Positions 52,551-64,000 of a stretch of DNA of 64,000 bases are shown here, piece by piece. Below the pieces are notes generated by a model. The model had not been told where the DNA came from. It was given only the letters and a program-made list of their open reading frames with translations, and did no database searches. Each line of letters starts with the position of its first letter. The first letter of the stretch is position 1. Made by a program: the position numbers and the translations under genes. The DNA comes from Dermatophagoides farinae (Eukaryota; Arthropoda; Arachnida; Sarcoptiformes; Pyroglyphidae): contig NC_134677.1 of the NCBI RefSeq assembly GCF_024713945.1, positions 6,637,001-6,701,000 on the forward strand. Reading direction: 5' to 3'.

Positions 52551-53460
52551 GATATTTGGTTCCGCATACGTCAAGTAGTATATCCGTGACTGTTAATAAT
52601 ACAAACATGAAATGAACCATGTTTCCTTTTCTTTATCCATTCATATACTTATGCAATTTCTTTAAATCATACATACATAGATAGATTTCATTCATCCATT
52701 GGATACAATCCAATCCAATCCAATTTAATATAATAATAATTTGTAATGGATCATGAAACAAGGAGACGTTGCCGCTTTTTTTCTCTCTCTCTCTTTCTAT
52801 AACATTACATACATTTCTAAATGAAGAATTTTTCTATATTTGAAAAAGGGAACAAAAAAAAAGAAAATTCACTGCATATAAATAGTAATCAAGATGATTG
52901 CCACTTATAACGCTACAGATACACACACACACACATACTACAAATAATGGTCTAATATAATAATCTAATTGAAATAAAAACTTTTTCTTCTTGTTTATGA
53001 TATTAGTATATCTGGTATAATGTCCCGAATGTTTTCTATATATAAACAGAATCCATGAAATGAAAAAAAAAAATTTTCATCTACACAACAATATGCGTCT
53101 ATGCGATTGATTTTAATGCGCCAAGCATGCTAGGACCCATTTCTATTAATGATATGCCACTTCCGTAAATCTTCAAATTTTTGTTGTTGCACATAATATT
53201 CAATACCACTAGCAGTAGCAGATGGAATTTTTTTTTTAAATATTCGGATTGTATTTTCATCATGCATATGAAAAAAAAGTGAACAGCCAGAATCTCATTG
53301 GCCATAGAACATCTAACCCAGTTCGTTATAAAGCAGATCGTATTGGAAATTTTTACGCGCGCCAAACGTTATTTATTGTTTATATCATATTATTATTCAT
53401 TCTATTCAATTTATTCTTGTATTTTGGTGATTTAATTTGTTTTTTTTCTGCAAAAAAAAA

Positions 53461-56400
53461 ATGGCTGGTAATAGTAAACAGAAACAAGTGTCACGATCGG
53501 TTAATATTGTTAACAATAATACGACACAATCATCATCATCTACACCAGCTGAATGTTTTAATTGTCATAAACCGATACGTGAACGATATCTACTTAAAGC
53601 ATTGGATCAATATTGGCATGAAGATTGTCTTAAATGTTCTTGCTGTGATTGTCGACTTGGTGAAGTTGGATCAACATTATTCACTAAAGCAAATCTAATT
53701 CTATGTAAACGAGATTATCTAAGGTAAGAGAAATATTTTTATTTTTTTTTTACTTTTTATCATCCACATTGCAAATTTTGTTAATTTTCATTTAAATTCA
53801 CTGCCATAAAAAGAATGAATAAAAGAGAAATGATGAACTATGAAACATAGATTATGTATAAACATGTTGTAGCGAAAGAATCATAATGAATTCATTGTAT
53901 CCTCTAAACTTATACACACGCACACACACACACACACAGACACACATTCATTTCATTTGTATCATCATCATACATCTTTTTGAATCAGTTACAAATCCAG
54001 CTATAGAAAAAAAAAATGCTTTCTATTTAATTAAACGTTATGATGATAATAACGGACCAAAAAAAAGAGCACGAAATAGTGAAAAGCGTAGTATTCCCGT
54101 GACTCAATCTGGCAATTCATTCATTCTTTATTATTATAGCACAATGTGAATATATATTCAAGTATTCAAGTTTGACTTTATTTTAATTAGTGTGCCATAT
54201 ACATGACACCAACACACACACACACACACACACACTCAGACACAGATACACACACACATATTGAGTGAAAAGAAAAGCAAACTTTTTTTCAAATTTTAAT
54301 TGAAACTCTTCATTCAATTCATCCAGTGTGTGTCTGATCTCATAGCGTTTGGACATCAGCGTTTTTTTTTATCCCTCTCTTCTTCTTTTATCATGCTATG
54401 ATTCTTGTTATTCTTGTAAAATACTACTAAAGCAATCTTGCAAGCATAGATAGAATTGACTTTGTTGGTTAGTTATAATTAGTTTTGGCTTGATTAAACT
54501 TTTAATTAGTTTAATAATATGAATATATATATAGGATACCAAATGAATAGATATATGAACATAGGATAGATGCGGAGCAATGATGATGATGATGATGATG
54601 ATCAAGAAAAAAAAGTGTAATGGGCAAAAATTTAAAACAAGTTTTCGATGGATTCTACCAGTGAAACAAAACAAAAAAAAACTACTACTTCATTCCATTA
54701 TATAATAATATAAAGAGGTGGAGTGTAGAATTATATTCAACTTTTGATTAATTATAAGTTTCAACAACATGTGACATGATGCAAATTGTTGTTATGCACA
54801 GTGTTGGAACAAAAAAAAAATTTAATCGAATCTGAAATTTTTTTTTCTATATTTGAAAATCATTTCCATCTATTTGAGAAAATTATTTTTGTTTTTTTTA
54901 AAGTGGTATTAAAAATTTGAAATTTTTTTTTTTTGAATAAATGAGCCATTCATTTATAAAAAAAATAAATTATTCGTTGAATGAAAAACGATCCAGAATT
55001 CATAATCCATGATGTGATTCTGTTATTTTTTTTCATCTAGAGTGAATGAATCAATTCAACATTCAATTAGATTAATTGAATGAGTGTATTGTATTGAATG
55101 GGGAAAAAAAATAAAATAAAAATTGAATTTGTATTTCCATCAATATGAGCATATCGGTTGCCATTGGATCAGGACATCTGCCATTTTTTTTGTGTGTGTG
55201 TGTGTGTGTGTGTGGAAAATCGATTGCACTTTGTAAAATTGAAATTAATTTTCTATAGTGGCTAAGGAATTCAAACAAAAACCGCTGCACACGTAATATA
55301 TACTGAACACGTGGCATGAGAAAATATATTGTTAAACGTGTGCGGACGCTTTTCTATTATGTTACCAAGAAGACGAATTCATTATTCAGTTGTTCAAATT
55401 TACTTGATTATATAATTATAATAAACGAATTAATCGATTCAAAGTCTAGACTTTCGATTAAATTCGACAAAAAAAAAATTTTTTTTTGAATAAATATCAG
55501 AATAAACTTTACAAAATGATCACCATCACTATCATTATCAAATGATAATAAAGATAAAAGTCATCATATGTACGCCAATTCAAACTAAAAAAAAAAAATA
55601 TAACAGAACCAAAAAGGGCATTAAATTAGGCTTGTCGTAAAACTACAGAACCATCATCATCATCATCAGTGTATGTGTCTCGGGGATTCATAATTAAATT
55701 TGCTTCTTCTTCTTCTTCTACTAATAATAATTCATAATTTTCTTCGTCCAAATAATACTAATAATAATAATGATGATAATAATTCTAATTTGACAACGAC
55801 GAATGAATGAATACTCACGACAACTAAAACGGTAATGAGAATGAATAACCGACCAACTAGAGAGAGAGAGAGAGAGAGAAAAAAAATAGTGAACCAGAAT
55901 ACCAGGACACATTTAGTACATTGAAAATAGTTTCGTTTACTCGATTTTTTTTACAAGACAATTAGACTCGTATAATATAATATAATATCTATATGGCCAT
56001 AGTGCATAATCTATTTGCTGCTGTTTTTTTTTTGTTTTTATATATATATGTGTGTGTGTGTGTGATGGGGGGGGGACAGAAAGACTATAGAGGAGCCCAT
56101 TATAATCATTATAATCATCAACATTGAAATGAATTTTTTTTTTCTTGAAACTATGCGAATAACAGGATTTTTTTTTCTCCTATTAAATATCTTTCATATA
56201 CCGACACCGATTGCCCCCCAACCACCACCACCACCACTACTACCATGGCCACCAACCATATCGCTAATTATTTTTGACAGCAACAGCAACATAATCATCA
56301 TCATCATCATCCTTATATATATGCAGCATGACAATTAATAATTCTGACTATGGTTCCCATTTATATATATACAAATATATAATACGATAACAAACAATGA

Positions 56401-58680
56401 ACGAAAAAAAAATACTCATTTAGACCCTGGGTCCACGCGGTTGTGTGCACTGATACTGATTGCTTCAAAAAAAAAAAAAAAAAAAAATTCCCGTTCTATT
56501 CTCTTTCTATATCCGTGTGTGGTTTTTATTCCATTTTCCTATTTTTGTTGTGTGTGTGTATGTGTGTTCGGAAGCCTCATATTCACATTTAGTGGCAATC
56601 ATTCATTCTCATTTGTTCAAAAAATTTATTTAGCTGTATAGCTATATATTCAAATGAAACTATTAATAATTAATTTAATTAAAATTGCACACAACAAACT
56701 AACTGATATGTAAAAAAAAGGGATAAGTGTGTGTGTGTATATCATATGTATTTGTGATATAATCATGAAGAGTATATATTTATTGCATGATTATATAAAT
56801 GCATACTTATACCAGTAATAATAATAATAATATATAATCATCTCTCTCAGTCTCTTTTTTTTCACATTCATTATAATTTGTGTACGACGAACACAAAATT
56901 AAAATTAGAATATATATATGGAAATGACCCATTCATTCAGAATAACAGAATAATTTTTTTTTCTATTTATCTATTATTATTATTTTTTTTTATTAATCGA
57001 AAATAAATGAAATATTATTCTCTTCTTGATATCCTCTCTTGCTTTTTCTCTTTCTCTTCCCTTTTCTTGCCTTGTTCATTCATCCAGAATTTTTTTTTCA
57101 AAGTTTTTGCATTTTATTCCCGAGTAATTGGTAACAATTTAAATTGTTTGTTTCCCAATTCTATAGATTCCAAAATGTATAATTTTTTTTTCTTGTTCAA
57201 AAAAATTTTTCATCATTTTCTCATTATTATTCTTATTTTAGATTATTTGGAAACACTGGTTTTTGTTCAGCATGTAATAAAACAATACCCGGTTTTGAGA
57301 TGGTCATGAGAGCTAAATCCAATGTTTATCATTTGGAATGTTTTTCCTGTTTTCAATGTCATCAAAAGTAAGTATAGAATATTTATATTATGATATGATA
57401 TGATGTAATTTATTTCTCATAAAAAATGGATATACAAGAAAAAAAAATGAATCCACTAATTGATTTTACCATATAGTCGATTATAATTATTATTTTTTTT
57501 TTTCTAATACATTCGAAATAAACGAACAAACAAGACATAAAAACTATATATATAATATATAATAATATATATCAATCTATGAAAAAAAAAATAATAATGT
57601 AGAGCAAATCAATTAGCGTATATTGCCTGGCCACTACGTCTATATTATCATTATCATCATCATCATCATAAAGGCCAACCCTACAAAACCAAAAGCTTTG
57701 ATATATTGTCAAACTCAATCAAATTATAGAAAAAAAAATGTAAAACGACGACGACGACGATGATGATGATGATGATGAGGATATGGTTTGATGTATATTA
57801 AAGAATTAAAGTGTAGATGTCGTGTACATGTTGTGTATATATGTGTCTAAGTGTTTATAATGGAACAATATATCCCTATTATCGAAATCGTCAATCAAGT
57901 ATATTGGATTCTTTCTATTCGTGTCTATTTTTTGTGTATGTTTTGGCTTTGTCTTCATTCGAATCCAATATAAATGAATTACATTGCATTATATATATAT
58001 AATAAACTAATATATCGTATGCATACACACACACACACATTAAAATATTATGATGATGACAAGAAAGATAAAATGTCAAGATGAACTAAAAAAATGATTG
58101 AATACACTTTTGGAAAATAATAATTTTAGTATTGTATGCCTGTTATATTTTTATTTTTTTGGATATTCTGACCTTATATATCAATAGTTATGATTATGTA
58201 ATAATGATAATAATTGTTTGTGTTTGCCAATATTCCTTCATTCATTCTTTTCTTGATTTCTCTTTCTTTGTTTTTTTTTCATATATATTACAAAATTCAC
58301 ACAGATTCTGTGTTGGTGATCGATTCTATTTATATGAGAATAAAATTCTATGCGAATATGATTATGAAGAAAGAATGTTATTTGCCAATCTATCACGAAG
58401 TAATCATTTAAATGATTTAATGCAACGGCATCAACAGCAAACGATTCAATCATCATCATCATTACAGCCAACATCGACAACATCTCATCATCAACAACAA
58501 CAACTACAACAAGCTCATCCTTATCATAATAATAATATGAATATTACACACAATCATCATCATCAACAGCCACCACCACCACCACCGCAACAACAACAAC
58601 AACACCCTAACAAAATGGATGGTGAATTATGTGATGCAAGTAGCGGTTACGGAAGTGGAGATTCACCATTCGATCATTGA
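53461..58680 (+). CDS. Bx: LIM-only protein, Beadex / LMO1-3 type (copy A)
   Basis: Nuclear adaptor with two LIM zinc fingers; LMO proteins bind Ldb/Chip and compete with LIM-homeodomain factors. Exons 53461-53723, 57242-57367 and 58305-58680 (phases 2 and 2) give 254 residues. LIM1 spans about 32-86 ([21 protein letters not shown]) and LIM2 about 96-149 ([30 protein letters not shown]); the zinc ligands are in place. Linker RLFGNTGFC and [14 protein letters not shown] are typical of fly Beadex and LMO1/2/3 and unlike LMO4. The C-terminal tail is Gln/His/Pro-rich and ends [16 protein letters not shown]. An in-frame TGA at 53428 precedes ATG 53461. Intron 1 is 3.5 kb. A related gene lies on the other strand at 63371 onward. 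Confidence 0.94.
53724..57241 (+). other. Bx: LMO copy A intron 1
   Basis: GTAAGAG donor to TTATTTTAG acceptor, 3.5 kb, in the linker between the LIM domains. It contains CA/TG runs (about 53918-53938, 54211-54233, 55193-55213), GAT runs (about 54580-54601) and a GA run (about 55861-55879). No nested gene is recognised. Confidence 0.8.
57368..58304 (+). other. Bx: LMO copy A intron 2
   Basis: GTAAGT donor to CACACAG acceptor, 937 bp, splitting a Lys codon in LIM2 (phase 2). AT-rich with ATC and GAT runs; no gene is visible. Confidence 0.85.
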
Positions 58681-59189
58681 TATGGTTGTATTATTCAAAA
58701 TTCTCTTTTCTTAATGCTATGCACAATCATCAAAGAATTTTTTTTTTCAATTACTAAAGTTGTTGTTGATCTTTTTTTAATCCACTAAAAAAAATCATTA
58801 TTGACAATAATAAAAAAAAAATAAAACTGGATATCTAAAATTGTTGTTCATTATCGTTTTTTCTGAACTTTTTTTTTCTAAACTTAATTCTTGATATATA
58901 TAAATGAATAGCCATCATATATTTAGTGGACATTGGTCATTATTATAGACATTTACGCTTATCTTATCGGCCGTCAATTTAATGAATAATGTTTGAAATG
59001 AACCGGAATAAAGTCACAAATGATGATACATTTCCAATCATTGATAATAAACAGCTATAACCATTTATTCCCGAAAAACTGACCCGAATCAAATGTTTTG
59101 AAAATAAAATGAATCGAATCGAATTTCTATTTAATGTGGGGCAAATGAAAATGAATGAACAAAATCGATCGCAAACTCCGTGAAAAAAG

Positions 59190-59194
<5 letters not shown>

Positions 59195-59227
<33 letters not shown>
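59195..59227. repeat. (GA)n microsatellite
   Basis: About sixteen AG units with purine-rich flanks; a second shorter GA run follows near 59300-59319. Confidence 0.9.
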
Positions 59228-59232
<5 letters not shown>

Positions 59233-60180
59233 GGAAAATAAACTGTATCGCATATATAATGGGCAAACAAAAATCCAATGTTTGATACATAAACCATAAG
59301 AGAAAGAGAGAGAGAGAGAATTTATCTCAAAATTTAATCATTAACCTTATGGCGGAAACTAAAAAGCTCACCACATCCGATTAAGCACGCGTCCGGCGGC
59401 AATTCGCCTTCATCATCATATTCACTCATAAGGAGCCAATAGTTTTTTTTTTTAAAATGATATGAATGAACAAAGGAATGGAAATAAATGCCGCGTTCGT
59501 TTGCGATAAGAGCTAAACCCTAAATGATGATGATGATGATGATGATTATGATGTCTATGTCGATTTTGATGTCGTTAATGTTTGGTCGCTTCTTCAACAA
59601 ATGCATGTCAATTGATATATCGAAATATATACAATGCACTGGAAAAAGAAAAAAAAACATTCAATGATACGATTCTAATTGTTCTCCTTCGATGGTGTGT
59701 GTGTGTGTGTGTGTGTGTATTTAAAAGTTTGGTGCCCATATATCTAGTTGTGTTATCCAATGTTATTTCTTTCCTTTTTTTTTGTTGATTTTCATGATTT
59801 TTTGTCGTCGATTCACCAAAATGACATCGATTCATACACCATATAACCAAAAAAAAAAAAAAAAAAAAAAGACCATAAAACTCTTATCTCGTTTTGTTGT
59901 TGTTGGACTATATTTTTTTCCCATTCATTGATTCATTTCATTCAATGTTTGATACTGTTGTTGGAATAAGTGAATGAATGAATGAATAGAATGGAATAAG
60001 TGTATATTGTATGTATGAATGACATCATCATCTAAACATTTAGAGTTTATATATTAAGAAATCATCGTCAATGCAATAGTTTTTTTTTATCATTACACCG
60101 ATAATAATAACAATAACAAACACTTGTATATAATATTTTGACCATTACATGACAATTTCTTTTTCATTCATGATGATTTC

Positions 60181-60181
<1 letters not shown>

Positions 60182-60211
<30 letters not shown>
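60182..60211. repeat. 30-base T run
   Basis: The longest homopolymer in the window, uninterrupted. Copy length could be affected by sequencing or assembly error. Confidence 0.85.
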
Positions 60212-60212
<1 letters not shown>

Positions 60213-61039
60213 ATTGTCGTTTCTCTTTATCAGATATTGATGTTTGATGTTGGTGGATCCTTAACAAATGAAAAAAAAAATTTATGATAAAAAATTGACA
60301 CATTGTATATATATATGAATGAAGAAAAAGTTGATAAAAAAAAACTATTCACATATAAATAGTATATAATTAGAAATTGGATAAATTATTCTTGCGTTTG
60401 TCTTGTTAATGGGGAAATCTAAACAGAAAACGAATTAGCAACGATTATTTATATTGGATTTTATTTATTTTTATTAAAGATAAATTAAGTAAAAACACGC
60501 ACACACCTTTTTCCCAATCAATGATAAGCATTAAGATGAAGTCTATTTAAAAATGAACTGTTGTCGTTGTTGTTGTTTGAACTCAAAATGCCAACAAAAA
60601 AAAATCCATCTATCTATCCCATTCAATAATGAGTGATTTTTTTTACAACAACAACAACAACAACAACATTACGAACAATCATTCTGGGCAGTACAAAAAA
60701 AAAACAATAATAATACAAAGAGAACAACAGGCAAATGAAAAAAAAATTTAATCATAAAAATGGATTTCTTTTTTTTTTGGATGAAAAAAAACCCCAAAGA
60801 AATAGAGAATTTGGATCGGAATCTTTCATAATAATGACGGCCACACGAATTCATCAGAAACCTAAAGAAGACGAAGAAGAATGTAAAAAAAATACATAGA
60901 TATAGCAAGAAGATATCAAAAGCGGCAATATGTGTGTGTGTGTGTGTATGTATAACATATATATTCTGATTTGTGATTAAATAAATTTAATTTATATAAA
61001 CATAAACCATGAATACATACGCGCATAAAATCATCATTT

Positions 61040-61069
61040 ATGATGATGATGATGATGATGATGATGATG
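61040..61069. repeat. (ATG)n microsatellite
   Basis: Ten ATG units in a row. The open frame that begins here with a Met run is a repeat artefact. Confidence 0.9.
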
Positions 61070-61726
61070 TCCCCCTTTGTATATATCTCCATTTATGTCT
61101 ATGTTGTCCATAAAGGTCTTTTTTTTGCATGTTTATATGAGGGTAAAACATTCATTAATTTTTACCATCATTTTTTTTTTGTTACTTTTGTTGTTATTGT
61201 TGGTGGTGGTACAAGCAATTAGAAGATTGATGTTCAATATTAATCGAATCGAATGTCTTGAACGATATTATTTATTATTATCATGATTATCAAAGATTCT
61301 TCCCCAAGACCAACAGTTGAAAATCACTGTTTTAGTGGATTAGCAAACGTTCTCATCCATTTGTGTTATTAATAACAATATATATATACAGTATACAATA
61401 AAGAATAGATGGATATATTTAATTAAATAATGAACATTATGATAATTAACTTTAATCACTGTAATCAAATTCATTACATTTGAGAATCATCAAGAAGGCG
61501 GTAAGAATCCTGGATATTTTTCAGTCATAGATACTGTTTAAAGAAAAAAATTTTCATTTGGGTCGATTATTCTTTGATTCAAATTGTAAATTCAAAAAAA
61601 AACCATTCAATCACGCTATTCTTTAGTTTTTGATAGTGCTGTAGAAGTTTTTTATTCTTCAATTCTTACTTTCAATACTTTTTTTTACTGAATTTATTAT
61701 TGTTCTCCATTGTCGTTAATGGCACC

Positions 61727-61751
61727 AAAAAAAAAAAAAAAAAAAAAAAAA
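61727..61751. repeat. 25-base A run
   Basis: Uninterrupted adenines with no gene-like sequence upstream; treated as a mononucleotide repeat. Confidence 0.85.
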
Positions 61752-63370
61752 CAAAGAAACTGAATTAAGAGATTGGCTTTCACCTACAAACCCAGACACA
61801 TTTACTGTTTGTTGAGTGTAAAGAATTTTCATTTTCTGCCTATCCAAATGTTTCCGAATAAAAGACGAGAAAAAAGCTCAATGAAGATGAGCAACGAAAA
61901 TTTTTTTTTTTCTGAAACAAATGGAAAGATCATGTAATAAGCTGACAGCGAATAAGCACCAATCGCAATGATATTCGACACATACAAAAAACATATGAAC
62001 GGAAACACATAACCTAGATGAGTGATAACCAACCAATCATTTGTATGTGAGAAGAAAGTTTTTTAGCTTTTTTTTCTGGTTTCAGGAACAAATTAATACC
62101 GATGACGATGAAATGGGAAAAAAAATAGCTAAATCAAAAGAGAAAGCTTTGTTTAATTTTTTTTTTCTCTCTCTCTCTACTTTAACATCGATTTTTACTT
62201 AAATTTTGTTGTTGAAATTTTTTTCCTGCTTTGTTCTTCTTATTTATTCAATCCAATTTTTTTTTGTAGTTGTTGTTGTTGTTGTCTCAATTCAACATTG
62301 ATATTTTAACGTATTAAATAATTATCATTTAACATTCATTGACAATGGATGTTAAATCATGATGCATGTTTGTGTATCCATGTATTTTACTTTTGATTCT
62401 GGTTAATTGTTTCTAAATCGAACACAAATAATGCATTAAATTTTTTTTTCTCCATTTTTTTATTTGAAAACACTATAATGTGTCGACTGAATAGGTACGT
62501 AAAAATGATCGTTTTACTTTGAAATGATCGAAAAATGATGTAAAAGATAATAATAATAATAATAATAAACGATGAGGACAAATAATTTTGAAAAGCTTTG
62601 AAAATGTTTTCATTCACTGTATTACTTTGTTTTTCGTTTATATTTCGCTTACTTCATAATAATATTTAATCTGAGTGGACATGTTCCATTTTTTCAGGGG
62701 GAAAAAAACAGAAAAATTTGTTTCTCATTTTCCATTGATGTTCCAATCTGACTGCGAAGAAAAAAAAATACCAAAAAGGACACTGAAAATAAATGGTAGA
62801 TCATTGTGCGTAATGCATAGATTGACTTATAGAATCAGTTATAGAACAATTTTTTTTTTCATTTTTGAAACAAACCAACCGGAATCAAGTTTACAAAATG
62901 ACCAAATTCAAGTTTTATCTTTACGCTTATTTGATTAAATAATGTGGTTGGATACAAGACAAAAAATTCAAGTGTTTTTCATTGAATACGATGTATACGA
63001 TGTACACACGCACACAACACATAGAATATCAAAAAAAAAAAAAAAAATTCAATTGACCAACCGACTGACACACGTTACAGAACATTAGGATGATAAAGTC
63101 ATCATCAAATTATTTCTAAAATGATATAAACGTTTATTTCGAACATTTTTCTATATTCAATTTAAAAGGAAAAAATGAGATTGAAGCCAAAAAAAAAGAA
63201 ACCCGGTTTATTCCGGCCAAAATAAATGTTATGTTAAAGGGTTCATTATGATTTTTTTCCCCATTCAAAGTCCGTAGGATTCAAGTTGAATGATGAATAA
63301 AAACAACAACAACAACTATAATGAAAAAAAGAAGGATTGATTCAAAAACAATGATTATTATTATGTTGTC

Positions 63371-63711
63371 TTAGAATCCATTTGGTCCATTATTTAGCAT
63401 CGTTGTTGATGAGCCAACCGTTGATGCTGATGGTAGAGGTTGTTGTGATGGTGGTGATGGTGTTAAATAATTTTTAATTTTCATCTTACAATCCGATAAA
63501 TCAAGAAGTGTAGATTGATTTAATATTGATGGATCATGTTGCATTGGCTGATGTTGACGATGATGATGATGATGTTGATGTTGATGATGATGAGCAGGAG
63601 ATTTTGATAAAATTGATGGAAATGATGATGGTGGTGGTTGTTGTTGTTGCAATGGTGGGTGTAATTCGGTTGCTGTTATATTCGTTAAGGTATGATAATA
63701 TGGATGTATTT

Positions 63712-63742
<31 letters not shown>

Positions 63743-64000
63743 ATGAATTTGATTCAATGCCATCTGCTCTTCATAATCATATTCACATAATATTTTATTA
63801 TCATGCAAATAGAATCGATCACCAACACAAAATCTCTATAGATATTGAAAATAAAAAAATAATATAACAAAAAAGAATTTTTGATTCGTTTTTTTTCAAT
63901 ATAAACCAAACAAATAGATCAATAATCTTTGGAAAATTGAATACATACATGATTACAGGCTTCACATTTGAAACATTCCAGATGATAAACATTACCTCTT
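63371..64000 (-). CDS. Second LIM-only protein, LMO1-3 type (copy B, 3' end only)
   Basis: The gene enters from the right edge of the window. Two exons are visible: 63949-64000 (partial) and 63371-63835. They encode the second half of LIM2, [15 protein letters not shown] then [21 protein letters not shown], followed by EEQMALNQ and a Gln/His/Pro-rich tail ending NNGPNGF. The LIM2 zinc ligands present here are intact. This is the same subfamily as copy A (53461-58680), sharing FCVGDRFYL and [11 protein letters not shown], and both have Gln/His-rich tails of unrelated detail. The intron is phase 0 here but phase 2 in copy A. The longest open frame starts at an internal Met at 63808, which is not the real start. 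Confidence 0.9.

Larger units (their letters stand above)
47725..53460. other. Large non-coding region between INTS11 and the first LMO gene
   Basis: 5.7 kb between divergently oriented genes. It contains a GAT run (about 48835-48858), a 20-bp-unit minisatellite (49611-49666), a 9-bp hairpin (49394-49417), TG runs (about 49470-49490, 52519-52543) and many homopolymers. No exon is supportable; it probably includes regulatory DNA of the LMO gene. Confidence 0.5.
58681..63370. other. Intergenic DNA between two convergent LMO genes
   Basis: 4.7 kb between the stop codons of copies A and B. It holds a GA run (about 59195-59227), a TG run (about 59695-59720), a 22-base A run (59849-59870), a 30-base T run (60182-60211), an ATG/GAT run (about 61040-61069) and a 25-base A run (61727-61751). 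59340-59420 is locally GC-richer. No gene is called. Confidence 0.5.

Noticed and set aside
59849-61751. Long A and T runs as tails of retroposed elements
   Set aside because: No reverse-transcriptase, gene-like body or target-site duplication is next to them; homopolymers are common throughout the window.

Overview
The window is eukaryotic nuclear DNA. It is strongly AT-rich, full of short A/T homopolymers, CA/TG dinucleotide runs and GAT/ATC triplet runs, and its genes have small GT-AG introns (often 50-90 bp) and proteins rich in Gln, Asn, His and Ser runs. All recognisable genes are metazoan and the best remembered matches are arthropod genes. The composition, compact introns and triplet slippage suggest an acariform (house-dust or scab mite-like) arthropod; that assignment is inference and was not tested by a search.

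Layout. 1-8.2 kb: the 3' part of a Vsx/Chx10-type paired-like homeobox gene (+), with homeodomain and CVC domain. 10.8-12.9 kb: a PP2A B56 regulatory subunit (widerborst/PPP2R5E-like, -). 17.0-31.8 kb is a dense housekeeping cluster: MYG1 exonuclease (+), cofilin (-), TOM40 (+), N-terminal glutamine amidohydrolase NTAQ1 (-), the ER J-protein DNAJC16 (+), the LDL-receptor chaperone RAP/LRPAP1 (+) and an inner nuclear membrane LEM protein of the MAN1/LEMD3 type (+). 37.7-41.9 kb: a 1406-residue low-complexity protein that I cannot name, with a PP1-docking-type RVKF motif and a second ordered-looking island. 43.9-47.7 kb: an unrecognised type I membrane protein (+) convergent with Integrator subunit 11 (-). 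53.5-58.7 kb: a LIM-only protein like Drosophila Beadex (+). 63.4-64 kb: the 3' end of a second LIM-only gene on the opposite strand.

The large gaps (1-4, 13-17, 32-37.6, 47.7-53.4 and 58.7-63.4 kb) hold simple repeats and AT-rich DNA with no supportable gene; developmental genes (Vsx, the two LMO genes) sit beside them or have long introns, as expected for genes with extended regulatory DNA.

No bacterial-type system, CRISPR array, transposase, viral relic or RNA gene was recognised. The most interesting points are a frame-preserving GC-AG intron inside the Vsx CVC domain, the tail-to-tail LMO paralogue pair with a 23-nt identical exon segment and a shifted intron, the uncharacterised 1406-residue protein, the unnamed membrane protein, and convergent genes whose polyadenylation signals interlock. 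Exon boundaries were worked out by eye from splice consensus, reading phase and family conservation.
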